In this document: one piece after another, positions 15,405-23,852 of the stretch
Numbering within the stretch: the first letter of the stretch is position 1
Layout: every line of letters begins with the position of its first letter
Assembly: GCF_042682525.1 (NCBI RefSeq)
Contig: NZ_JBHUHP010000030.1
Coordinates: 372,001 to 436,000, forward strand
From: Blastococcus_B deserti
GTDB lineage: Bacteria; Actinomycetota; Actinomycetes; Mycobacteriales; Geodermatophilaceae
Direction of reading: 5' to 3'
Length of the DNA: 64,000 bases
Notes under the pieces: model-generated
The model's database searches: none
What the model saw: only the letters and a program-made list of their open reading frames with translations
What the model was told of the DNA's origin: nothing
Translations under genes and position numbers: made by a program

Positions 15405-16511
15405 TCACTGCCGATCAGCGGGCCCGCCCCCTGCCAGGACCTCCGCCAGGTCGTATCGAACGGGGACCTCCAGCTGGTCGTACGTGCAGCTCAGCGGGTC
15501 CCGGTCGGGTCGCCAGCGGAGGAACTGGCCGGTGTGACGAAGTCGACGGCCCTCGAGCTGGTCGTACTTGATCTCGACGACGAGTTCGGGCCGCAGCGGC
15601 ACCCACGAGAGGTCCTTCTTCGCGTTCCAGCGGCTCACCGCGCCGGGCATGCGGTGCTCGCCCTCCAGTGCGCTCGTGTCGGCGTTCGCCCAGTCGCGCC
15701 ACGGGTGCTTCTCCAGCGCGTCCTCGCGGTAGGGCGCCAGCTCCTCCACCAGCTCCGCCCGGCGGGCCATGGGGAAGGACGCGGCGACCCCGATGTGCTG
15801 CAGGTCGCCGGCGTCGTTGTAGAGGCCCAGCAGCAGCGAGCCGACGATCGGGCCGCTCTTGTGCCAGCGGAAGCCCGCCACCACGCAGTCGGCCGTGCGC
15901 ACGTGCTTGACCTTGGTCATCAGCCGCTGGTCGGGACCGTACGGGAGGTCCGGAGCCTTGGCGACGACGCCGTCCAGACCCGCCCCCTCGAAGGTCTGGA
16001 ACCAGCGTTCCGCGGTACCGGCGTCCCGGGTCACCGCGGTGACGTAGACGGGTGGCCGGACGCCGCCGAGGGCCTGCTCCAGCCGGGCGCGGCGCTCGGC
16101 GAAGGGCGTCTCGAGCAGCGACTCGTCGCCGAGGGCCAGCAGGTCGAAGGCGACGAACGAGGCCGGTGTCTGCTCGGCGAGCAGATCGACCCGCGACTGG
16201 GCGGGGTGGATGCGCTGGAGCAGGTCCTCGAAGTGCAGCCGGTCGCCCCGGGGCACGACGATCTCGCCGTCCACCACGCACCGCTCGGGCAGGTTGGCAG
16301 TGACCGCGGCCACCACCTCGGGGAAGTAGCGGGTCAGCGGGCGCTCGTTGCGGCTGCCCAGCTCCACCTCGTCGCCGTCGCGGAACACGATGCAGCGGAA
16401 CCCGTCCCACTTGGGCTCGTAGAAGACGCCGTCCCCGGTGGGGAGCCTGGTGGCGGCCTTGGCCAGCATCGGCTTCACCGGCGGCTGCACGGGGAGATCC
16501 ATGCCGGTCAT
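15405..16511 (-). CDS. ATP-dependent DNA ligase (LigC/LigD ligase type)
   Basis: A 368-residue ATP-dependent ligase. The adenylated lysine is K34 in 'YEPKWDGFRC' (motif I). Motif III-like 'VVDGEIVVP', 'VAFDLLAL' and motif IV/V 'LDGVVAKAPDLPYG' with 'MTKVKHVRTADCVV' follow. The C-terminal half is an OB fold ('GSLLLGLYNDAGDLQHIGV'). The size fits stand-alone LigC-type enzymes that seal nicks or ends in NHEJ or base excision repair. ATG 16511 is taken; ATG 16502 is also possible. It faces the nearby LigD-type polymerase, with one hydrolase gene between them. Confidence 0.9.
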   Translation of the reverse strand: MTGMDLPVQPPVKPMLAKAATRLPTGDGVFYEPKWDGFRCIVFRDGDEVELGSRNERPLTRYFPEVVAAVTANLPERCVVDGEIVVPRGDRLHFEDLLQRIHPAQSRVDLLAEQTPASFVAFDLLALGDESLLETPFAERRARLEQALGGVRPPVYVTAVTRDAGTAERWFQTFEGAGLDGVVAKAPDLPYGPDQRLMTKVKHVRTADCVVAGFRWHKSGPIVGSLLLGLYNDAGDLQHIGVAASFPMARRAELVEELAPYREDALEKHPWRDWANADTSALEGEHRMPGAVSRWNAKKDLSWVPLRPELVVEIKYDQLEGRRLRHTGQFLRWRPDRDPLSCTYDQLEVPVRYDLAEVLAGGGPADRQ

Positions 16512-16707
16512 CCAAGCAGCCCGGGCCGACCTCGATCATGTTCGCGACCCTCGCGGTGGAGCCGCCGTCCTCGTGCCGCAGCGTGCGGACGGCGGCCGGA
16601 CGGCGGCGGTGTCGTCGACCGCGTGCCGGGCGCGTCGAGAACCCTCGACCACCGGCCTGCCCGGCCCCTAGCGTCGGGCTGCGGGGGGCCGATCAGGAGG
16701 CACGACC

Positions 16708-17034
16708 ATGCCGCTCTATCTCTCCCGGTTCCGCTACACCCCCGAGACCTGGGCGCGGCTCATCGCCAATCCCGAGGACCGCCGCAACGCCGCCCGCACC
16801 TACATCGAATCGGTCGGCGGCACCCTGCACGGCTTCTGGTACGCCTTCGGCCCGCAGGACGGGCTGACCCTGTGGGAGGCCCCCGACGACGTCTCGATGG
16901 CCGCCGTGGCGCTGGCGATCGGCAGCGGCGGGGCCGTGACGGATCTCGAGACGACGGTGCTGCTGAGCGTCGAGGAGACCCTGGCGGCCCTCCGCACGGC
17001 CCGGGGGATCACCTATCGCCCGCCGGGTGCCTAG
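16708..17034 (+). CDS. GYD-domain-like small protein
   Basis: A 108-residue protein starting 'MPLYLSRFRYTPETWARLI', with 'GGTLHGFWYAFGPQDGLTLW' and 'DVSMAAVALAIGSGG'. This is the layout of the GYD family, small dimeric alpha/beta-barrel proteins of unknown biochemical role. Start is ATG 16708 behind AGGAGG. A TAGCGT hexamer at 16670-16675 is a likely -10. Its stop TAG shares the CTAG at 17031-17034 with the stop of the convergent reductase gene, so the two coding regions overlap by four bases. Function unknown. Confidence 0.75.
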   Translation: MPLYLSRFRYTPETWARLIANPEDRRNAARTYIESVGGTLHGFWYAFGPQDGLTLWEAPDDVSMAAVALAIGSGGAVTDLETTVLLSVEETLAALRTARGITYRPPGA

Positions 17035-17756
17035 CGGACCGCGTACCGCGTGAAGAGGACCCCGTCCTCCTCCAGCACCTGGCTCATCCGCAGCCGCTGC
17101 ACCCCCGGCAGCGCGGCGTCGAGCAGGCGGGCCTCGCCGCCGACGAGTGCCGGGGAGATGGACAGGTCGAGCTCGTCGACGAGTCCGGCGGTGAGGGCGG
17201 CCCGCAGCAGCTGCGGACCGCCCTCGCAGAGCAGCTGCTCGTGTCCGCGGTCGGCCAGCCGGTCGCAGGCCAGGGGTAGGTCCACGGTCTCGCCGCCGCA
17301 GACCAGCACGGCGACGCCGGCCGCGGCCAGCGCCTGCCTCCGGACCGGATCCGCCGCCTCGCAGGTGACGAGGACGGTGGGGGAGACGGCGCCGGTGACG
17401 AGGAGGGTGCGCGGGTCGAGCGAGGCCCGGTGCGAGACGACGACGACCGGTGCGGTCGGCGGGCGGCCGAGGGACGCGCGCAGCCGGCCGACCGCCGAGT
17501 CGGCGGTGATCGGCCGGTAGCCCTCGGCCGCCGCGGTGCCGTGGCCGACGAGCACCGCGTCCGACAGCGCCCGCAGCACCCGGAAGATCCGGCGGTCGCC
17601 GGGGGAGCCCAGCCCCTCGCTGACGCCGTCGACGGTGATCGCACCGTCGAGCGACGCCACGAAGTTCACCCGCAGCGAGCGCCCGCCCGGCAGCCGGTAG
17701 GCCTCGACGAGCGCGGCGTCGTCCAGCTCTGCCGGATCGGGCAGGAGCCGGCGCAC
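17031..17756 (-). CDS. RibD C-terminal / pyrimidine reductase family protein
   Basis: A 241-residue NADPH-dependent reductase of the RibD-C/dihydrofolate reductase superfamily. Typical elements are 'RVNFVASLDGAITVDG' near the N-terminus, 'DAVLVGHGTAAAEGY', the beta strand 'PVVVVSHRASLD', 'LCEGGPQLLRAAL' (nucleotide loop) and 'DELDLSISPALVGG'. In actinobacteria such stand-alone reductases have been annotated as riboflavin-pathway pyrimidine reductases, although no deaminase domain or other rib gene is present here. GTG 17756 lies one base after the treZ stop codon, so it is probably cotranscribed with treZ. Confidence 0.83.
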   Translation of the reverse strand: MRRLLPDPAELDDAALVEAYRLPGGRSLRVNFVASLDGAITVDGVSEGLGSPGDRRIFRVLRALSDAVLVGHGTAAAEGYRPITADSAVGRLRASLGRPPTAPVVVVSHRASLDPRTLLVTGAVSPTVLVTCEAADPVRRQALAAAGVAVLVCGGETVDLPLACDRLADRGHEQLLCEGGPQLLRAALTAGLVDELDLSISPALVGGEARLLDAALPGVQRLRMSQVLEEDGVLFTRYAVR

Positions 17757-17757
17757 G

Positions 17758-19512
<1,755 letters not shown>

Positions 19513-19710
19513 GCAGGTACCTCCGGCTGGGAGTGGGGCGGGCGGGAACCCGCACCCGGTGGGCTGGCCGGTCGATCCTTCCCCCCCGGGCAGCCCTCAA
19601 CCCCCGGTCGTGCGGCGCGTCGGTCCGCGGAGGGACGACGCGCGCAGATGGGGCCACTACGGTTCCGCGATACCGGTACCGGTGGGTACCCGAGCGCGCA
19701 AGGAGCGTGC

Positions 19711-20742
19711 ATGTCCGTCGTCCGCACCGTCGTGTTCCCTGCCCTGCGCCTGCTGGTCTGGGCCGTCATCGCCGTCGCCCTCGTCGTGCTCGCCTTCCGC
19801 GGGGGCGGCGGGGAACCGGCCGGCGCCGAGGGGCCGGGGGCGCCCACGCTCGAGCTGGACTCGCCACCGGTCCCCGTCTCGCGGGGGACGGTCACCAACA
19901 CCGTGTCCGTCACCGGCACCGTCGTCGCCGACCCCGCCGTCCCGGTCAAGGCGACGGCCGCGGGAACCGTGCGCCGGGTGCTCGTCGCCCAGGGGGCGAC
20001 GGTCACCGCCGGGCAGGCGCTGCTGGACATCCGCTACGAGGAGGAGCTCGAGCCCGTCGTGGGCACGGACGCCGAGGGCAACCCGACGTCGACGCCGCGC
20101 CCTCCGCGGGTGCGCACCGCGACGGTGACGGCGCCCAGCACCGGGCAGCTGACCACGCTCGATGTGCTCGTCGACCAGATCGTGGCCGTCGGTGACGAGG
20201 TGGGCGCGATCACCCCCGGCACCCTGTCGGTGACCGCGACCCTCACGCAGGCCGAGCAGTTCCGCCTGCTGGCCCCGCCGTCGACCGCGGAGGTGGAGGT
20301 GCAGGGCGGCCCGGCGCCGTTCACCTGCACCGGCCTCACTCTGGCCGCCGCACCCGCCACGGCCGAGGAGCCGGACAGCACGGGCGGCGTCCCGGCACCG
20401 GGCGGCAGCCCGGGCGGAGGCACGACGGCCCGCTGCGCGGTGCCGCCGGGGGTCACCGTCTTCGCCGGCATGGGGGCGACCGTCCGCGTGCAGGCCGGCG
20501 TCGCCGAGAACGTGCTGGTGGTGCCGATCACCGCCGTCCAGGGGTCGGTGCAGACCGGCAACGTGTGGGTCGTCGGCGAGGACGGCACGCAGGAGGAGCG
20601 CACGGTCACCCTCGGGCTCAGCGACGGCGAGCAGATCGAGGTCCGTGAGGGCCTCACCGAGGGCGAGCAGGTGCTGCAGTTCGTCCCGGTTCCCGACGAC
20701 ACCCCGGTCGAGGACCCGATGATGGGCGGGCCGGTCGGATGA
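19711..20742 (+). CDS. Efflux periplasmic adaptor (membrane fusion) protein
   Basis: A 343-residue HlyD/MacA-like adaptor. A membrane anchor at residues ~5-28 is followed by two half lipoyl motifs: 'AAGTVRRVLVAQGATVTAGQ' before and 'VTAPSTGQLTTLDVLVDQIV' after a short insert. A beta-barrel region follows, then the C-terminal 'VLVVPITAVQGSVQTGNVWV' of MacA-type adaptors. ATG 19711 has AAGGAG upstream; upstream in-frame codons overlap treZ antisense and are not used. The stop overlaps the next gene's ATG. With the ATPase and permease it forms a MacAB-like exporter for peptides, lipids or an antibiotic. The substrate is unknown. Confidence 0.86.
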   Translation: MSVVRTVVFPALRLLVWAVIAVALVVLAFRGGGGEPAGAEGPGAPTLELDSPPVPVSRGTVTNTVSVTGTVVADPAVPVKATAAGTVRRVLVAQGATVTAGQALLDIRYEEELEPVVGTDAEGNPTSTPRPPRVRTATVTAPSTGQLTTLDVLVDQIVAVGDEVGAITPGTLSVTATLTQAEQFRLLAPPSTAEVEVQGGPAPFTCTGLTLAAAPATAEEPDSTGGVPAPGGSPGGGTTARCAVPPGVTVFAGMGATVRVQAGVAENVLVVPITAVQGSVQTGNVWVVGEDGTQEERTVTLGLSDGEQIEVREGLTEGEQVLQFVPVPDDTPVEDPMMGGPVG

Positions 20743-21467
20743 CCCTCCTGGAGCTGCGGGGGATCAGCCGCGAGGTCCGGCTCCCCGACGAGAGCCTCTT
20801 GCCCATCCTGACCGGCGTCGACCTCGACGTCGCACCGGGCGAGCACGTCTCCATCGTGGGGCGGTCGGGGTCGGGGAAGTCGACGCTGCTCAACCTGCTG
20901 GGACTGCTGGACACCCCGACCGGCGGCACGTACCTCCTCGACGGCGAGCCGACCGACCGGCTGTCGGCCCGTCGCCGGTCGCGCCTCCGCGGCGAGGTCT
21001 TCGGCTTCGTCTTCCAGCAGTTCAACCTGCTGCCCCGGCGGACCGCCGCGGAGAACGTGGCCGCGCCGCTGCTCTACGCCCGGGGCCGCGACTACCTCCG
21101 GCGGCGGCGCACGGCCCGCGAGATGCTCGAGCTCGTGGGCCTGGGCGCCCGCGCCGACCAGGTGCCCGAGCGGCTCTCCGGCGGTGAGCAGCAGCGGGTG
21201 GCCATCGCCCGGGCGCTGGTCCGCCGGCCGCGGGTCGTCCTGGCCGACGAGCCCACCGGCGCCCTCGACGTCGACACCGGGGCGCAGGTGATGGCCCTCC
21301 TCGCGCGGGCCGCCGCCGAGAACGGCGCCGCACTGGTGACCATCACCCACGACCTCAATGTGGCCGCGCTGGCCGGCCGGCGCTTCCGGCTGGACCACGG
21401 CCGGCTCTCGCCGCTCGTCGAGGAGGGCGCCCTGGGCGCGGCCACCTCGGACCGGGGGGCGTCGTGA
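20739..21467 (+). CDS. ABC transporter ATP-binding protein, MacB/LolD type
   Basis: A 242-residue ATPase with Walker A 'GRSGSGKSTLLNLLG', Q-loop 'FVFQQFNLLPRRTAAENV', signature 'LSGGEQQRVAIARAL', Walker B 'RVVLADEPTGALD' and the switch His in 'TITHD'. The 'PTGALD' and 'FQQFNLLP' wording is typical of the MacB/LolD/FtsE branch that powers mechanotransmission exporters. The gene overlaps both neighbours by four bases (ATGA at 20739 and GTGA at 21464), a tight operon with the adaptor and permease. Confidence 0.95.
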   Translation: MTLLELRGISREVRLPDESLLPILTGVDLDVAPGEHVSIVGRSGSGKSTLLNLLGLLDTPTGGTYLLDGEPTDRLSARRRSRLRGEVFGFVFQQFNLLPRRTAAENVAAPLLYARGRDYLRRRRTAREMLELVGLGARADQVPERLSGGEQQRVAIARALVRRPRVVLADEPTGALDVDTGAQVMALLARAAAENGAALVTITHDLNVAALAGRRFRLDHGRLSPLVEEGALGAATSDRGAS

Positions 21468-22687
21468 CGGGCGTGCTGGGGACCCTCGCCGAGGCGTGGG
21501 AGGAGGTCCGGGTCCACAAGACCCGCGTGCTGCTCTCGCTGGTCGGGGTCTTCCTCGCCGTGTTCGCCATGACGAGCGTAACGGCGCTGGGACTGATGGT
21601 GGCGCAGGTGCAGCAGGAGGTGGGTGAGCGCGAGGGAGGCCGGGCGGCGACGGTCGCCGTCTCCGCGTACGACCCGACGACCGGCTTGCCGGCGGCGGGC
21701 GAGGAGTGGGACGGCGCCGTGGCCGACCTGGTCGAGCGCTACCGCATCACCACCGCGGCCAGCATCTCCATCGGTGAGACCCTCTTCCGCATGCCCGACG
21801 GCACCGTGCGCGTGCAGACCCGCCGGGTGTCGCCCAACTACGGCGACCTGCACCGCATCGAGCCCGTGGAGGGCCGCTGGCTGCGGGAGGGCGACCGGGC
21901 GAACCTGTCGCCGTCGATCGTGGTCAACGAGGCCTTTCTCGCCGCGCTCGGTTTCTCCGACCTGTCGTCGCGGCCGACCGTGGTCATCGGCGGTCCGAAC
22001 CCGGTGCGGGCCACCGTCGTGGGCGTCGTCCGCGCGGGCTGGGAGCAGGAGCTCATCGCCTATCGCATCGACCGCTCCGCCGGCCCGTGGGACCAGGCCG
22101 GGACCGTGGACCCCGCGACCGCCATGTACACCGGTCCGACGACCCTGGAGCTGTGGGTGCCGGCCGAGCAGGCCGACCAGGTGATCGAGACGGTGCGGCA
22201 CGACCTGCAGCTCCAGCTGCCCGGGGTGCAGGTGGACGCCTACCGGATGGACCCCCAGGGGGCGGAGCAGACGATCGCGATGCTGCGCCTGGCGATCCGG
22301 GGCGCGGGCACGGTGGTGCTGATCCTCGGTGGTCTCGGCGTGCTCAACATCGGGCTGGTCACCGTCCGGCAGCGGATCCGCGAGATCGGCGTCCGCCGCA
22401 GCTTCGGCGCCACGTCGGGCCGGATCTTCGCCGCCGTCATGCTCGAGAGCGTCTGCGCCACCGCCCTGGCGGGACTGTTCGCCGTGGGCGCGTCGATCGT
22501 GCTGGTCCGCAATCTGCCGCTCGAGCGGTTGCTGAACAACGGCATCCCCATCGCGGACATGCCGGGCTTCCCGGTGGCGGCCGCGGTGGAGGGCATGGTG
22601 GCGGCGACCGCGGTCGGCGCGCTGGCCGGGCTGCTGCCGGCGATCATCGCCGTCCGCGCGAAGGTGATCGACGCGATCCGGTTCTGA
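21464..22687 (+). CDS. ABC transporter permease, MacB family
   Basis: A 407-residue MacB-type permease. There is one N-terminal helix ('RVLLSLVGVFLAVFAMTSV'), a large extracellular MacB_PCD domain (~residues 45-270), and three C-terminal helices in the FtsX-like region. The first of these is 'GTVVLILGGLGVLNIGLVTV', followed by 'IREIGVRRSFGATSG'. This topology fits the tripartite MacB exporters encoded by the two preceding genes. GTG 21464 overlaps the ATPase stop. The stop codon is followed directly by a large GC-rich hairpin. No periplasmic peptide or enzyme gene nearby hints at the cargo. Confidence 0.92.
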   Translation: MTGVLGTLAEAWEEVRVHKTRVLLSLVGVFLAVFAMTSVTALGLMVAQVQQEVGEREGGRAATVAVSAYDPTTGLPAAGEEWDGAVADLVERYRITTAASISIGETLFRMPDGTVRVQTRRVSPNYGDLHRIEPVEGRWLREGDRANLSPSIVVNEAFLAALGFSDLSSRPTVVIGGPNPVRATVVGVVRAGWEQELIAYRIDRSAGPWDQAGTVDPATAMYTGPTTLELWVPAEQADQVIETVRHDLQLQLPGVQVDAYRMDPQGAEQTIAMLRLAIRGAGTVVLILGGLGVLNIGLVTVRQRIREIGVRRSFGATSGRIFAAVMLESVCATALAGLFAVGASIVLVRNLPLERLLNNGIPIADMPGFPVAAAVEGMVAATAVGALAGLLPAIIAVRAKVIDAIRF

Positions 22688-22742
22688 GGAGGCCCCCCGC
22701 CCCCGCCACCAGGTCGCTGGCAGCGGGGGCAGGACGGCCTCC
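22688..22742. terminator. Large imperfect hairpin between convergent permease and rpf genes
   Basis: GGAGGCC (22688-22694) pairs with GGCCTCC (22736-22742), and the inner GCCCCCGC (22699-22706) pairs with GCGGGGGC (22723-22730). It begins directly at the permease stop and abuts the repeat copy at the rpf stop. It probably terminates both transcripts and may be a diverged copy of the same repeat in opposite orientation. Confidence 0.6.
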
Positions 22743-22797
22743 TCGCAGGGTCCCGCCGCGAGCGTGCGAGCAGCGGGGGCGAGGAGGTCCTTTCTCA
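22742..22797 (-). repeat. Stop-codon-linked repeat, copy A (rpf end)
   Basis: Read on the minus strand it begins TGAGAAAGGACC, where TGA is the rpf stop codon (22797-22795). It then runs through CGCCCCCGCTGCTCGC and GCTCGCGGCGGGACCCTG. Related copies lie at 23759-23852, 43225-43276, 52532-52586 and 60441-60497. Confidence 0.8.
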
Positions 22798-23391
22798 GAC
22801 CTTCAGGCGCTGACCCACGTAGATCACGTCCGGGTCGCTCACGGTGTCGCGGTTGAGGGCCCACAGGCCTTCCCAGCCACCCTCGACGCCCTGGGCCGCG
22901 GCGATCTCGGCCAGGGTGTCGCCGGGCTGGACCGTGTAGGTGCCGCCCGAGGACGAGGTGGACGCCGGAGCGGCGGGCTCGGCCGGAGCCGGCGCGGGTG
23001 CCGCCGCGGGTTCGGCCGGGGCGGCGGCCGTGTTCTCGGTCAGGTACTTACCGCAGGTGGGCCAGGCGCCCACGCCCTGGCCGTCCAGCGTGCGCTCGGC
23101 GACCACGATCTGCTGCTCCTTGGTCGCGAGGTCGGCGCGCGGCGCGAACTCCAGACCGCCGTACGCCTCCCAGGTGCTCTGGCTGAACTGCAGGCCGCCG
23201 TAGTAGCCGTTGCCGGTGTTGATGCTCCAGTTGCCGCCGGACTCGCATTCGGCGACGCCGTCCCAGTTGTGCTCTGCCGCCGCAGCCGGCGCGGCGAACA
23301 CACCGACACCGATCGCCGCGGCGCCGAGGAGTACGGCGCCCCCGCGGATGGAACGGTTGAGGGCGCGCGTCATCGAGTAGTGCTCGGACAT
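22795..23391 (-). CDS. Resuscitation-promoting factor-like transglycosylase with LysM domain
   Basis: A 198-residue secreted cell-wall enzyme. The signal peptide is residues ~1-38, cut near 'APAAAA'. The transglycosylase-like (Rpf) domain is ~40-115: 'WDGVAECESGGNW' contains the catalytic Glu, followed by 'GYYGGLQFSQSTWEAYGG'. A Pro/Ala linker follows. The C-terminal LysM domain is 'YTVQPGDTLAEIAAAQG' to 'VIYVGQRLKV'. Rpf enzymes cut peptidoglycan and promote exit from dormancy. ATG 23391 is chosen because GGAGG lies 8 nt upstream. A c-di-AMP riboswitch-like leader precedes it, as for many actinobacterial rpf genes. The stop codon is the first triplet of a dispersed repeat. Confidence 0.92.
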   Translation of the reverse strand: MSEHYSMTRALNRSIRGGAVLLGAAAIGVGVFAAPAAAAEHNWDGVAECESGGNWSINTGNGYYGGLQFSQSTWEAYGGLEFAPRADLATKEQQIVVAERTLDGQGVGAWPTCGKYLTENTAAAPAEPAAAPAPAPAEPAAPASTSSSGGTYTVQPGDTLAEIAAAQGVEGGWEGLWALNRDTVSDPDVIYVGQRLKV

Positions 23392-23401
23392 GGGTGATCC
23401 T

Positions 23402-23585
23402 CCGATCACCGCCGGCGAGGTGAGCTGTCGGGTTCGGGCGAATCGGTGCCCGGCCGCCGTGCGTGGAGCGCACGGTGCGGCTTCACCCCGAGGCGCGCGC
23501 GTGCGCGCCGGGAAAGTGGGTCCCCCGCCCCCGTCCTGGGTGAGGTCGGATGCAGGCTCCGGCGGACGGGGTTGGGCGGTCCGGG
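23402..23585 (-). ncRNA. ydaO/yuaA-type cyclic di-AMP riboswitch ahead of rpf
   Basis: Read on the minus strand, the rpf leader carries conserved blocks of the ydaO class in the right order: GGGGGACCCA near 23515-23524, GGGGTGAAGCC near 23480-23490, and CCCGAACCCGACAGCTCACC (23437-23418) close to the 3' end, all within about 170 nt and ending ~10 nt before the GGAGG. In Streptomyces and mycobacteria this riboswitch controls rpf and other wall hydrolases and turns expression off at high c-di-AMP. The exact 5' border is estimated. A covariance-model search would confirm it. Confidence 0.83.
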
Positions 23586-23758
23586 CCTCGCGCCCGGCCG
23601 GGAAGGCCCGGGCGCCCGGACGACGCTAGAGGTCGCTGGGGCACCCGGCCCGCCGGACGGAACGAATTCGGGCGATTCGCCCCGGCGTGGCGCCGCCACG
23701 CCGGGGCACGACCTCGCCCCGTTCGCGGGCGACCGCGCTGCGTCCCGTCAGGCCGCCG

Positions 23759-23852
23759 TGCAGGGGCCCGCCGCGAGCTCGCGAGCGGTGGTCGAGGCCC
23801 GTCCTCCCCACCCTGAGCCTGCGAAGGGTGGGGAGGACGGGGTCCTTTCTCA
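23759..23852 (-). repeat. Stop-codon-linked repeat, copy B (treY end), with long hairpin insert
   Basis: On the minus strand it begins TGAGAAAGGACCCC, TGA being the treY stop (23852-23850), and ends GCTCGCGGCGGGCCCCTGCA. It carries an extra perfect 17-bp hairpin (23798-23814 with 23825-23841, 10-nt loop) that the other copies lack. The hairpin is probably the treY terminator. Confidence 0.8.
23798..23841 (-). terminator. 17-bp perfect stem-loop just after treY
   Basis: CCCGTCCTCCCCACCCT (23798-23814) pairs fully with AGGGTGGGGAGGACGGG (23825-23841) around a 10-nt loop. It starts 8 nt past the treY stop codon. There is no U tract, as is usual in high-GC actinobacteria. Confidence 0.75.
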
